From positions 1-42,170 of the forward strand of contig VBCM01000083.1 of the NCBI GenBank assembly GCA_005883675.1: DNA of 42,170 nucleotides, in the 5' to 3' direction. The translations under genes and the position numbers were made by a program. A model generated the notes under the pieces. That model saw nothing but the letters and a program-made list of their open reading frames with translations, had not been told where the DNA came from and did not search any database. Origin of the DNA: Betaproteobacteria bacterium. GTDB lineage: Bacteria > Pseudomonadota > Gammaproteobacteria > Burkholderiales > SG8-39. The first letter of the stretch is position 1, and each line of letters opens with the position of its first letter. Shown in pieces: positions 1-8,697 of this stretch.

Positions 1-636
1 CGCCATTACCATGTGCACGCCGAAGAGGAGCGCAATCACCGTCATGACGATGAGCGGCGCCATGCCGTCGGCCACCGACGGGGAGCCGATGAACGCGGCG
101 CCGCAGTAGAGCACTACCAGCAGCCCGGCGAGGTTGACCCAGTGCCGCCCGGGGATGAGCACCGGCCTGCCCGTGATCCTGGCCGAGAGCTTGCCGAAGG
201 CGATGAGCGAGCCCGAGAACGTGACGGCGCCGATCAGCACGCCGATGTAGATCTCGAGCTCGTGGATGGTCTTCTCCGCGCCCTGGAAATGCGCGGTCGC
301 CGCCGGGTCGATGTAGTTCGCATAGCCGATCAGCACCGCGGCGAGGCCGACGAGGCTGTGCATCAGCGCGACGAGCTCCGGCATCTGCGTCATCTTCACG
401 ACGCGCGCCGCGTACAAGCCGACGGCCGCACCGACGGCGAGCGCGCCGACGATCCACGGGTAACCGTTGGCGGTGACGTGCGGACCGAGCACCGTGGCGA
501 GCACGGCGATCGTCATGCCGACCATCCCGTAGAGGTTGCCGCGGCGCGAGGTCTCGGGACTCGACAGGCCGCCGAGGCTCAGGATGAAGAGGATGGTGGC
601 GCCGATATAGGCGACGGTGGAAAGCGTCGCCGGCAT
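1..636 (-). CDS. pntB: NAD(P) transhydrogenase subunit beta, N-terminal part (cut by window edge)
   Basis: Membrane subunit of the proton-translocating transhydrogenase, which uses the proton gradient to reduce NADP with NADH. The 212 visible residues begin MPATLSTVAYIGATILF and form a series of hydrophobic helices (for example IVGALAVGAAVGLYAA and LIGAVTFSGSLIAFGKL), typical of the PntB membrane half. The NADP-binding domain would lie beyond the window. The ATG shares one base with the pntA stop (TAATG), so the two subunits are translationally coupled. No defect is visible in this part, although the partner gene pntA is broken as read. Confidence 0.93.
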   Translation of the reverse strand, partial: MPATLSTVAYIGATILFILSLGGLSSPETSRRGNLYGMVGMTIAVLATVLGPHVTANGYPWIVGALAVGAAVGLYAARVVKMTQMPELVALMHSLVGLAAVLIGYANYIDPAATAHFQGAEKTIHELEIYIGVLIGAVTFSGSLIAFGKLSARITGRPVLIPGRHWVNLAGLLVVLYCGAAFIGSPSVADGMAPLIVMTVIALLFGVHMVMA

Positions 637-2122
637 TATTTGCGGAACATCTGCAGCATGCGCTGCGTGACGGCGAAGCCGCCGAACATGTTGATCGCGA
701 CGAGCGCGATGCTCACCACCGCCAGGGCGATGATCCACGTGGTCGGGCGTCCGCCCGCCTGCGCCACCGGCGGCGCAACCTGCACCAGCGCCCCGATGGT
801 GATGATGCTGCTGATGGCATTGGTCACGCTCATGAGCGGCGTGTGCAGGGCCGGCGTCACGTTCCAGATCACCATGTAGCCGACGAAGCAGGCGAGCACG
901 AAGACCGTGAAGTGCTCGAGGAAGCTCACGGGCGCAAAGGCGCCGATGAACCAGAAGAGAATGGCCGCGACCAGAAAAACGATCGCCGTCGCGCGCGCCG
1001 ATGCCGGCGCCGCCGAGGCGCCATGGCCCTGCGCCTTCGGCGCAACTGCCGGTGGCTTCGCCGCGGGCTTGGGCGGCGCCGCCGAGAGCTTGGGCGCTGG
1101 CGGTGGCCAGGTGACGGTGCCGTCCTTGATGACGGTCGTGCCGCGGATCACCTCGTCGTCCATGTTGACGTTGATGCGGCCGTCCTTCTGCTTGCACAGC
1201 TCCTCGGTGAGCCGCAGCAGGTTAGTTGCATAGAGCGTGCTCGACTGCTTAGCGAGCCGGCTCGGCAGGTCGGTGTAGCCGATGAGGGTGACGCCGTGGC
1301 GCACAACGACCTCGCCCGGCACGGTGAGCTCGCAGTTGCCGCCCTGCTCGGAGGCGAGATCGACGATCACGCTCCCGGGCGTCATCGAGCGCACCATGTC
1401 GGCGGTGATCAGCTTCGGCGCGGGCTTTCCGGGTATGAGCGCGGTGGTGATGATGATGTCGGCGTCTCGACGCCGACGAACTCGGCGCCGAGCGACTTGA
1501 CCTGATCGGCGACTTCGGGCCGCGTATCGTTCCCACGCACGATCGCGCCGAGGCCGACCGCAGCGCCGATCGCCGCAAGGCCGGCGACGCCGGCGCCGAT
1601 GATGAATACCCTGGCCGGCGGCACCTTGCCGGCGGCGGTAATCTGGCCGGTAAAGAAACGCCCGAAATGATGCGCGGCCTCGATCACCGCGCGATAGCCA
1701 GCGATGTTCGCCATCGACGAAAGCGCATCGAGCTTCTGCGCGCGCGAGATGCGTGGCACGCTGTCCATCGCCAGCACCGTGGCCTTCTTGCCCGCGAGCG
1801 CTTCCATAAGCACCGGGTGCTGCGCCGGCCAGATGAAACTCACGACTGTCGCGCCCTCGGTCAGCATCACGACCTCGTCGAGGCTTGGCGGACGCACTTT
1901 GAACACGATGTCCGCCGTGACCCACAATTGTTCGGCCTCGGGGATGATCTCGGCGCCGGCGGCGCGATAGGTGTCGTCGGCGAAGTTCGCGCCGTCGCCC
2001 GCGCCTGACTGCACGGCGACGCGGAAGCCGAGCTTCGCGAGCCGCTCGACGACCTCCGGCACGGTGGCAACGCGCTTCTCGCCGGGCGCGGTCTCGCGCG
2101 GCACGCCGATCAACTGCGGCAT
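636..2122 (-). pseudogene. pntA: NAD(P) transhydrogenase subunit alpha, broken by an internal out-of-frame gap
   Basis: The reading frame from ATG 2122 ([19 protein letters not shown]) gives the NAD-binding half, with the Rossmann motif [15 protein letters not shown], up to GAEFVGVE. The frame then shifts near 1468. The other frame resumes at [17 protein letters not shown] and continues through a Pro/Ala linker and about four membrane helices ([20 protein letters not shown]) to the stop at 636. Family members carry roughly 30 more residues between these two blocks (a Gly-rich loop and a Tyr-Ala-Lys helix), so the gap is a deletion with frameshift, not a simple indel. The junction lies in a 9+9 bp inverted repeat. 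The gene starts 13 bases after the transporter stop. Either a pseudogene or an assembly error; the flanking code is well conserved. Confidence 0.85.
1458..1477. repeat. Inverted repeat at the pntA junction
   Basis: GTCGGCGTC and GACGCCGAC are perfect 9-bp complementary arms separated by two bases. The left and right arms belong to conserved coding sequence from either side of the missing pntA block. In an intact gene they would have flanked that block as the stem of a larger stem-loop. Confidence 0.7.
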
Positions 2123-2135
2123 AAGGGGCGGGATT

Positions 2136-3605
2136 CTACCGTGGCAGCCAAGCGACGCGCTTCTCGGCGAGCTCGAACGCGGCCTGCACGAGGAGCGCGA
2201 GCGCCGCGGCAGGCACGGCACCGGCAAGGAGCGTCACGTTGTCGTTGAGCGCGAGTCCGGCGGCGATGCGCTCGCCGTAGCCGCCAGCGCCGATGAAGGC
2301 GGCGATGGTGGCGGTGCCGACGTTGATCACCGCGGAGGTCTTGATGCCGGCCAGGATCGACGGCGCCGCCAGCGGCAGCTCGATCAGCCGGACGCGCTCG
2401 CGCGCGCGAAGCCCGAGCGCCATCGCTGCCTGGCGCATGCCGCGGCTGACGCCGATGAGCCCGGCGTGCGTATTGCGCACGATCGGCAGCAGCGCATAGA
2501 GGAAAAGCGCGATCAGCGCCGGCGACGCGCCGATCGTGCCGACGAGGGCGATGAGGAATGCGAAGAGCGCGAGCGACGGGATGGTCTGGATGACGCCCAC
2601 CACACCGAGGATCAGTTGCGCCGCGCGCGGCAGCTTGGCCGCCGCGAGGCCGAGCGGGATGCCGGCGGCGACGGCGGCGGCTAGCGAAACTGCCACCAGC
2701 ACGAGATGCTCGCGCGTCAGGCGCCAGAAATCCGCGCCGAACAGCGTGCCTAGAAACGAGCGCCGCTTCTCGGTCGCCGGCGCGCCGCCGCCGGTGAAGA
2801 GCGCCGCGGCCTGCGCGAAGGTCTTGCCTTCGAGCTCGGCCGCCGCATTCATGCGGATCATGAGGCGCTCGTCGATACGCCCTTCGAGCGCCTGGAGCGC
2901 GCGCCATTCGCGCGCAAAGCGCTGGGGCACATCGCGGCGGTAAAGGAGCACGGCGTCGTAGCGCGGAAAGAAGTGGCGGTCGTCCTCGAGCACGCGCAGG
3001 CGATAGCGCTCGATCTTCGCGTCGGTCGAGTAGACATCCATCACCTCGATGCGCCCGGCGGCGAGGGCGTCGTAGGCAAGGCCGTGATCCAGCCCCCGGG
3101 GCGACTGTGGCAGGCCGTAGGCGCGCTGCAAGCCAGGCCAGCCGTCGGCACGGCCGAGGAATTCCTGCGACAGGGCGAATTTCAGCTCGCCATGCCGCAC
3201 GAGGTCGGAAAGCCGCCGGATGCCAAGCCGCTCGGCGCGATCTTCGCGCATGGCGAGCGCATAGGTGTCGTTGAAGCCGAGCGGCACGCCGGCCGCGAGG
3301 CCGTCGCCGGCGAGCGCGCGGTTCAATTGCTCGAGCGTCGTGGTCGGCGGAAGCCGGAGGATCTCGGCGGCGATGGTGCCGCTGTACTCCGGGTAGAGAT
3401 CAATCGCGCCCGCTTTCAGCGCGGCGAGCACGATGCCGGTGTTGCCGAGGCCGGGCTTGTGCTCGCCGCCCGACACCCGCGCCAGCACCTCGCCGAGGAT
3501 GTAGGACTCCGTGAAGCGCTTCGAGCCGATGCGCAGCCGCTCCTCGGCCTGCGCGGTGCAGGCGGCGAGCAAAAGAAGGAGCGCGCCGTAACGGCGCCAC
3601 GTCAT
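2136..3605 (-). CDS. Osmoprotectant/quaternary-amine ABC transporter, substrate-binding domain fused to permease
   Basis: A 489-residue fusion of the OsmF/OpuCC binding protein and the OpuCB/YehW permease, which imports glycine betaine, choline or related compounds. The order is: signal peptide (RYGALLLLLAACTAQA), binding domain starting LRIGSKRFTESYILGEVL with the hallmark GLGNTGIVLAALKAGAIDLYPEY, then from about residue 290 a five- to six-helix permease with the EAA-like loop GMRQAAMALGLRARERVRLIELP. Normally the binding domain sits at the C-terminus of such fusions or is a separate protein; here it is N-terminal. No ATPase gene is adjacent, so the energising subunit must be encoded elsewhere. 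The ATG overlaps the GGDEF stop by four bases (ATGA). Substrate is inferred from the family only. Confidence 0.88.
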   Translation of the reverse strand: MTWRRYGALLLLLAACTAQAEERLRIGSKRFTESYILGEVLARVSGGEHKPGLGNTGIVLAALKAGAIDLYPEYSGTIAAEILRLPPTTTLEQLNRALAGDGLAAGVPLGFNDTYALAMREDRAERLGIRRLSDLVRHGELKFALSQEFLGRADGWPGLQRAYGLPQSPRGLDHGLAYDALAAGRIEVMDVYSTDAKIERYRLRVLEDDRHFFPRYDAVLLYRRDVPQRFAREWRALQALEGRIDERLMIRMNAAAELEGKTFAQAAALFTGGGAPATEKRRSFLGTLFGADFWRLTREHLVLVAVSLAAAVAAGIPLGLAAAKLPRAAQLILGVVGVIQTIPSLALFAFLIALVGTIGASPALIALFLYALLPIVRNTHAGLIGVSRGMRQAAMALGLRARERVRLIELPLAAPSILAGIKTSAVINVGTATIAAFIGAGGYGERIAAGLALNDNVTLLAGAVPAAALALLVQAAFELAEKRVAWLPR

Positions 3606-4063
3606 CGCGCGTACAGGCGATAGTGGCGCCGCCCGAGCTCGCGGGCGCGGGCGCGCGCCGCATCGGCGTTGCGCACCAGCGCCGCGGCGTCGAGCGCATC
3701 GGCAGGAAAGCGCGAGATGCCAATCGCCACGTCCATGTCGAGCGCCGCGAGGAGCCGCTCAGCCGCGACGCGGCACTGCGCCTCCTCGGTGACGTCGGTG
3801 AGGATGACGGCGAACTGCGCGGCGCCCCAGCGCGCGAGCGTGTCGGCCTTGCGCAGCACGGGGGCGAGCCGTCGCGCGGCCTCGCGCACCGTGTCGTCGC
3901 CGGCGGTGGCGAAGCCGGCAAGCTCGATCAGCACCAGCGCGATGCCGCTGTCGCGGCGGCTCGCCAGGTGCAGCGCCTGCTTCAGCCGGTCGTCGAACAG
4001 GCGCCGGTTCGGCAGCTCGGTGAGCGCGTCGTGGTAGTCGCTAGGCTGCGGCGCGCTCGACAC
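3602..4063 (-). CDS. Degenerate GGDEF-domain protein
   Basis: A 153-residue protein that begins with the classic GGDEF-domain opening (DALTELPNRRLFDDRLKQAL) and ends with AIGISRFPADALDAAALVRNADAA, the usual C-terminal part of the fold. The signature GG[DE]EF is replaced by WGAAQF, so it cannot bind metal/GTP as a diguanylate cyclase does. The loop after the first strand (ELAGFATAGDD) and the segment before the last strand are shorter than usual. There is no sensor, membrane or output domain. It overlaps the molybdopterin oxidoreductase by 23 bases and the transporter by 4, so it is probably co-translated. A role as a c-di-GMP- or GTP-sensing remnant or protein-interaction domain is possible but unproven. 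Confidence 0.75.
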   Translation of the reverse strand: MSSAPQPSDYHDALTELPNRRLFDDRLKQALHLASRRDSGIALVLIELAGFATAGDDTVREAARRLAPVLRKADTLARWGAAQFAVILTDVTEEAQCRVAAERLLAALDMDVAIGISRFPADALDAAALVRNADAARARARELGRRHYRLYAR

Positions 4064-6086
4064 GCTCGACTTCGACCCGGCAATCGTAGAAGGTAGCGCC
4101 GCCGCCCAGATCGGTGGTGCGCTGCGAAGTCACGTTGTTGGCGTTGCGCCCGTCGGGCGAATACTTCTTCCACCACACCGAGGGCGCGACGACCACGCCG
4201 GGCCGCGGCTTGCCGTTGACGCGCGCGCGCAGCGTGTAGCTGCCGCGCGCGTTGTAGACGCGCACGTGATCGCCCTCGCGGATGCCGCGCGCCGCGGCGT
4301 CCTGCGGGTGCATGTCGAGATGCGGCTCGCGCTCGAACTCGCGAAAGCGCGGCAGGTTGGCGAAGCTGGAATTGAGGAAGTGGCGCGCCGGCGGCGAGAT
4401 GAACGCGAGCGGATAGCTCTCGGCAAGCGCGGCATCGGCCACTTCTACCGGCGGGTTGTAGAACGGCAGCGGGTCGACGCCCTGCTTTTCCAGCCACTCG
4501 CTGTAGAGCTCGCACTTGCCGCTCGGCGTCGGGAACCCGCCGTGCGCGAAGGGCGCGAAGCGCTCGGGCACGGCGAGGCGCTGCCAGCCGTCGCGCTTGA
4601 GCGCTTCCCAGTCGGCCTTGCCGGCAAGCGCGGTCCGGCAGATGTCTTCGTCGCTGTCACGAAAGCACGGCTCGTCGAATCCCATGCGCGCCGCGAGCCG
4701 CCGGAAGATCTCGGAGTTCGGCAGCGCCTCGCCCACCGGCGCAATCGCCGGGTTGTTGGCGAGCATGTAGAGGTGCCCGTAGGACTTGTGCACGTCGTGG
4801 TGCTCGAGCTGCGTCGTGGCCGGCAGCACGATGTCCGCGTAGTCGGCGCTGTCCGTCTGGAAGTGGTCGATGACGACGGTAAACAGATCCTCGCGCGAGA
4901 ACCCGGCGATCACCTTGTCGGACTCCGGGCAGACCGCGACGGGGTTGTTGTTGTAGATGACGATCGCGCGCACCGGCGGCTTGGCCGAGGTAAGCGCATC
5001 GCCGAGCTTCGACTGGTTGATGGTGCGCGGCCGGCGGCCGGCGAGGAGATCGGGGCGCTCGAGCGCCGCATGATCGAACTTGTAGAAGTCGGCCGTCGAC
5101 AGGACGATGCCGCCCGCGGCATCGCGCCACGCGCCGACAAGCGCCGGCAGGCAGGCGATGGTGCGCGCGGCGATGCCGCCGCCCGCGTGGCGCTGCATGC
5201 CATAGTTGAGGCGGATCGCGGCCGGCTTGATGGTGCCGTAGTCGCGCGCAAGCTGCACCACTTCGGCGCTCGTAAGGCCGCACAGCTTCGCCACGCGCTC
5301 CGGCGGATACTCCGCCAGCACGCGCTTCTCGAGCGCGTCGTAGCCGAGCGTGTAGCGGCTCACGTAGTCGCGGTCCACCAGGCCTTCGCGCATCAGCACG
5401 TGCATCACGCCCAGGGCGAGAGCGCCATCGGTGCCCGGCAGGAGCGCGATGTGCTGCGTGCATTTCTCCGCCGAGAGGCTGCGGTACGGATCGATCGCGA
5501 TTACCTTGGCGCCGCGGCGCTTGGCCGCCTGCACGCGGCCCCAGAGGTGCAGGTTCGACACGACCGGGTTCGCGCCCCAGAGGATGATGAGCTTCGCCTC
5601 TTCGAAGCGCTCCGGGTCCATGCCGACGGAAGCACCGAGCGTCGCCTTCAGGCCGTACTTGCCGGCGGTCGAGCAGAGCGTCCGATCGAGGAGCGATGCG
5701 CCGAGTTTGTAGAAGAAACGCCGATCCATCGAGCTGTACTGCACCATGCCCATCGTGCCGGCATAACTGCACGGCAGGATGGTTTCCGGGTTTTCGGCGG
5801 CGAGCGGCTTCAGCCGCGCAGCGATTTCATCCAGCGCCTCGTCCCACGAGATGCGGCGGAAGTTGCCTTCGCCTTTCCGGCCGCTGCGCCGCATCGGGTA
5901 CTTGAGCCGATCCGGCGCGTACGTGCGCTCGAGGTAGTGCGAGACCTTGGTACAGATCGAGCCTTCTGTGAACGGCGCCTGCGGATCGCCCTGGATCCGG
6001 GTGGCGACGCCGTCGTCGACCGTGACCAGCATGGCGCAGGTATCGGGGCAGTCGTGCGGGCAGGCAACCTTGACGATCTCGCTCAT
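4041..6086 (-). CDS. Molybdopterin-dependent oxidoreductase with N-terminal 4Fe-4S site
   Basis: A 681-residue member of the DMSO-reductase superfamily. The N-terminus carries Cys9, Cys13, Cys17 and Cys45 (CPHDCPDTC, then GSICTKV), the usual 4Fe-4S ligand pattern. The molybdopterin domain follows (IILWGANPVVSNLHLWGRV, VIAIDPYRSLSAEKC), and then a C-terminal molydopterin-dinucleotide-binding domain (HLDMHPQDAAARGIREGDHVRVYNARG). Cys138 in LCSTAGKYG is a candidate molybdenum ligand. No Tat signal is present, so it is probably cytoplasmic. No electron-transfer or membrane subunit is adjacent; glcF, four bases upstream, is an Fe-S protein of glycolate oxidase and might be a partner, but this is only contextual. 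The substrate cannot be told from sequence. Confidence 0.88.
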   Translation of the reverse strand: MSEIVKVACPHDCPDTCAMLVTVDDGVATRIQGDPQAPFTEGSICTKVSHYLERTYAPDRLKYPMRRSGRKGEGNFRRISWDEALDEIAARLKPLAAENPETILPCSYAGTMGMVQYSSMDRRFFYKLGASLLDRTLCSTAGKYGLKATLGASVGMDPERFEEAKLIILWGANPVVSNLHLWGRVQAAKRRGAKVIAIDPYRSLSAEKCTQHIALLPGTDGALALGVMHVLMREGLVDRDYVSRYTLGYDALEKRVLAEYPPERVAKLCGLTSAEVVQLARDYGTIKPAAIRLNYGMQRHAGGGIAARTIACLPALVGAWRDAAGGIVLSTADFYKFDHAALERPDLLAGRRPRTINQSKLGDALTSAKPPVRAIVIYNNNPVAVCPESDKVIAGFSREDLFTVVIDHFQTDSADYADIVLPATTQLEHHDVHKSYGHLYMLANNPAIAPVGEALPNSEIFRRLAARMGFDEPCFRDSDEDICRTALAGKADWEALKRDGWQRLAVPERFAPFAHGGFPTPSGKCELYSEWLEKQGVDPLPFYNPPVEVADAALAESYPLAFISPPARHFLNSSFANLPRFREFEREPHLDMHPQDAAARGIREGDHVRVYNARGSYTLRARVNGKPRPGVVVAPSVWWKKYSPDGRNANNVTSQRTTDLGGGATFYDCRVEVERVERAAA

Positions 6087-6090
6087 GGCG

Positions 6091-7296
6091 TCATTTTACG
6101 TCGAGGAGCTCGATCCAGTGCCGCACCGGCGTCGTCGTGCCGCTCTGCAGATGCGTCAGACAGCCGATGTTTGCGGTGGCAATGACATCCGGCGCGCCGG
6201 CCCGGAGCGCCGCCAGCTTGCGGTTGCGCAGCTCGCCGGCAAGCTGCGGCTGCAGCAGCGAGTAGGTGCCGGCCGAGCCGCAGCAGAGATGCGCATCATC
6301 GACCGGCGTGAGCTCGTAGCCTGCGGCGCGGAGCAGCAGCTCCACCTTGCCGCGCAGCTGCTGGCCGTGCTGCAGCGTGCAGGGCGATTGGAACGCCACC
6401 TTGCCGCGCGCGCACTGCGCAACCATGTCGGGCGTGATCACTTCGCAGATATCGCGCGTGATGGCAGAGATGCGCTCGGCCTTGGCGGCGTAGTGCGGAT
6501 CCTGCACCAGCAGGTGGCCGTACTCCTTCACCGTCACGCCGCAGCCGCTCGCCGTCATGACGATCGCCTCCACCTCGCCGCTCGCGACTGCGGGCCACCA
6601 GGCGTCGATCAGCGCACGCATGTCGTCGCGACCGTCCTCCTGGTAATTGAGATGGAAGCGGATGGCGCCGCAGCAGCCCGCGCGGGTCCCCTCGACGAGG
6701 GAGATGCCGATGCGATCGAGCACGCGCGCCGCGGCCGCATTGATCGAGGGCGCGAGCGCCGGCTGCACGCAACCCGCGAGCGCGAGCATCTTGCGGCGCT
6801 GGCGCGCCGCCGGCCAGACGCCGGCAGGGCGAATCTGCGCCGGCACCTTGACGCGCAGGCGGCGCGGCAGCAGCGGCCGCGCGAGCTGACCGAGCCGCAG
6901 CGCGCTGCCGAAGAGCCGCGTGCGCGGCAGCGCAAAGGCGAAGAGGGCACGCTGCGCGCGCTCGAGCGGCCCGCGGCGCGTCTTCGACTCCACCACTGCG
7001 CGACCGATGTCGACCAGCCGCCCATAGCGCACGCCGGAGGGACAGGTCGTCTCGCATGCGCGGCACGTCAGGCAGCGGTCGAGATGCAGCCGCGTCTTGT
7101 TGGTCACCGCTGCGCCTTCGAGCGCACGCTTCATGAGATAGATGCGACCGCGCGGACTGTCGAGGTCATCGCCCAGCACCTGGTAGGTGGGACAGGTGGC
7201 GGTGCAGAAGCCGCAGTGCACGCACTTGCGCAGGATCGCTTCGGCTTCGCGCCCCTCGGGCGTGTCGCGGATGAAGGCGGCGAGCTCGGTCTGCAT
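6091..7296 (-). CDS. glcF: Glycolate oxidase iron-sulfur subunit
   Basis: Electron-transfer subunit of glycolate oxidase, which oxidises glycolate to glyoxylate and passes electrons toward the quinone pool. The 401 residues match the family length. Two ferredoxin clusters are visible (CVHCGFCTATCP near residue 25 and CLTCRACETTCP near 75), followed by two CCG-type domains (AGCCGAIRFHLNYQED and LCCGSAGTYSLLQP). The ATG at 7296 gives the usual start MQTELAAFIRDTPEG. glcE lies 351 bases upstream, with a plus-strand gene between, an unusual break in the glcDEF order. The molybdopterin oxidoreductase starts four bases downstream. Confidence 0.95.
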   Translation of the reverse strand: MQTELAAFIRDTPEGREAEAILRKCVHCGFCTATCPTYQVLGDDLDSPRGRIYLMKRALEGAAVTNKTRLHLDRCLTCRACETTCPSGVRYGRLVDIGRAVVESKTRRGPLERAQRALFAFALPRTRLFGSALRLGQLARPLLPRRLRVKVPAQIRPAGVWPAARQRRKMLALAGCVQPALAPSINAAAARVLDRIGISLVEGTRAGCCGAIRFHLNYQEDGRDDMRALIDAWWPAVASGEVEAIVMTASGCGVTVKEYGHLLVQDPHYAAKAERISAITRDICEVITPDMVAQCARGKVAFQSPCTLQHGQQLRGKVELLLRAAGYELTPVDDAHLCCGSAGTYSLLQPQLAGELRNRKLAALRAGAPDVIATANIGCLTHLQSGTTTPVRHWIELLDVK

Positions 7297-7315
7297 CGCT
7301 CGCTATACTTTGCGC

Positions 7316-7651
7316 GTGAAAGCGCTCGCCTGGTTTGTTTTCATCGTCAGCACCGCCGTCGTCGCTTACGGCCTCGCGCGCTGGCGCAAGCGCTGGGAAG
7401 AGCACCAGCGCATCGCGGAAGCGCGTCTCGCGCAGTTCGTAGCGCAAGCGCGAGCGCCGACGGCCGCGCCGGCCGCGGCGCCGCAGGAGCGGCTGCTGTT
7501 CGAAGCGGCGGGCAAGGCCGCCGAGGGAGGAGAGCCCGTGCTCGCGATCCAGCTCTACGCGAGGCTGCTGGCGCGATTTCCGCAAACGATGTTCGCGGCG
7601 CAGGCGCGCGCCGCGGTGGCCGAGCAGAAAAAGAAGCTCGCAGGCCCCTAG
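7316..7651 (+). CDS. Small single-helix membrane protein of unknown function, antisense within the glc operon
   Basis: The 111-residue frame from GTG 7316 (TTG 7310 is an alternative) begins with an N-terminal membrane helix (ALAWFVFIVSTAVVAYGL), then a basic, helical, Ala/Arg-rich tail (RWRKRWEEHQRIAEARLAQFV) and a short tetratricopeptide-like stretch (LAIQLYARLLARFPQTMFAAQARAAVAEQ). The ORF track starts earlier, inside glcF, which is less likely. It is divergent from glcF (19 bases between starts) and its stop overlaps the glcE stop by four bases. TATACT at 7303-7308 would be a fair -10 box. No family recognised. Its fit exactly into the glcE-glcF gap and the sensible membrane topology argue that it is real. 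Confidence 0.65.
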   Translation: MKALAWFVFIVSTAVVAYGLARWRKRWEEHQRIAEARLAQFVAQARAPTAAPAAAPQERLLFEAAGKAAEGGEPVLAIQLYARLLARFPQTMFAAQARAAVAEQKKKLAGP

Positions 7652-8697
7652 AACTGCGCATACATGCGCCCGGGGTTGAGAATCCCGGCCGGATCGAAGG
7701 CGCGCTTGAGCTCCCGGTGCAGCCGCAAGCGCACCGGGTCGAGCGGCGTGAAGGCGCCGGCCGATTTGTCGCGTGCGCGAAAGAGCGTCGCATGCCCGCC
7801 CGCGCGCTCTGCGGCGGCGCGGATCTCTTGTGCGCTAAGTGACGAGCGCAGCCAGCGCAGGCCGCCGTTCCACTCGAGGAGCTGCGCGCCGCCGAGCTCA
7901 AGCGGCGCCGTGGCCGAGGGCACGGCGATGCGCCAGAGCGGCGCTTCTCCTGAGAAGAAGGCGTGCGTCTGCTCGCGGAGCGAACGCCAGAATGCGACCG
8001 TATCAGCGAGCTCGCTCCCGCCCAGGCGCGGCGCGGCCGCCTGCACAGCGGCGGCGGAGCCCGACAGCCGCACGTACAGCGTGCCCTCGTGCCAGGCGCT
8101 CGCCGATACCGGCAGCGGCTCCCCCGCCCAGCGGTTCATGGCGTCGAGCGCCGGCGCCTCTGCCATCTCGAAGGCAAGCGTGCGCTCGGCGCTCGGCCGC
8201 GGCAGCACCTTGACCGACGCTTCGGCGATGAAGCCGAGCGTGCCGAGCGAGCCGGCGACGAGGCGCGACACGTCGTAGCCCGCGACGTTCTTCATGACGC
8301 GCCCGCCGAACTCGAGCAGGCGGCCGCGGCCGTCGATCAGCTTCACGCCGAGCACGAAGTCGCGCAGCGCCCCGGCTGCGGCGCGCCGCGGGCCGGAGAG
8401 CCCGGCGGCGATGCAGCCACCGAGCGTTGCCGCGCCGAAATGCGGCGGCTCGAACGGCAGGCACTGGCCGTGCTCGGCGAGCGCCTGCTCCACTTCGGCG
8501 AGCGCGGTGCCGCCGCGCGCCGTCAGCACGAGCTCGCTCGGCTCGTAGTCGACGATGCCGGCGTACCGCCGAACATCGAGCAGCTCGCCGCGCGGCTCGT
8601 TGCCGTAGAAATCCTTGCTGCCGCCGCCGCGCAGCCGCAGCGGCGCGGCACGCGCCGCCGCCACACGGATCTCTTCCTGCAATGCCGCGAGCGTCAA
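7648..8697 (-). CDS. glcE: Glycolate oxidase FAD-binding subunit GlcE
   Basis: Second FAD-type subunit of glycolate oxidase. The FAD_binding_4 region is visible (RLRGGGSKDFYGNEPRGELLDV; HFGAATLGGCIAAGLSGPRR; GRVMKNVAGYDVSRLVAGSLGTLGFI), and the C-terminus ends FDPAGILNPGRMYAQF, as in the family. The ORF track begins 80 codons upstream in a frame that is a shadow of glcD. The conserved protein starts at TTG 8697 (TLAALQEEIRVAAA), overlapping the glcD stop as TTGA and giving 349 residues, the usual GlcE length. Translation is likely coupled to glcD. Confidence 0.93.
   Translation of the reverse strand: MTLAALQEEIRVAAARAAPLRLRGGGSKDFYGNEPRGELLDVRRYAGIVDYEPSELVLTARGGTALAEVEQALAEHGQCLPFEPPHFGAATLGGCIAAGLSGPRRAAAGALRDFVLGVKLIDGRGRLLEFGGRVMKNVAGYDVSRLVAGSLGTLGFIAEASVKVLPRPSAERTLAFEMAEAPALDAMNRWAGEPLPVSASAWHEGTLYVRLSGSAAAVQAAAPRLGGSELADTVAFWRSLREQTHAFFSGEAPLWRIAVPSATAPLELGGAQLLEWNGGLRWLRSSLSAQEIRAAAERAGGHATLFRARDKSAGAFTPLDPVRLRLHRELKRAFDPAGILNPGRMYAQF

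Noticed and set aside
4266-6185. 639-codon plus-strand ORF
   Set aside because: It is antisense to the whole molybdopterin oxidoreductase, is Arg/Ala/His-rich with no domain, and arises from high-GC third positions.
5947-7842. 631-codon plus-strand ORF
   Set aside because: Antisense shadow of glcF running across the small real gene in another frame; no domain.
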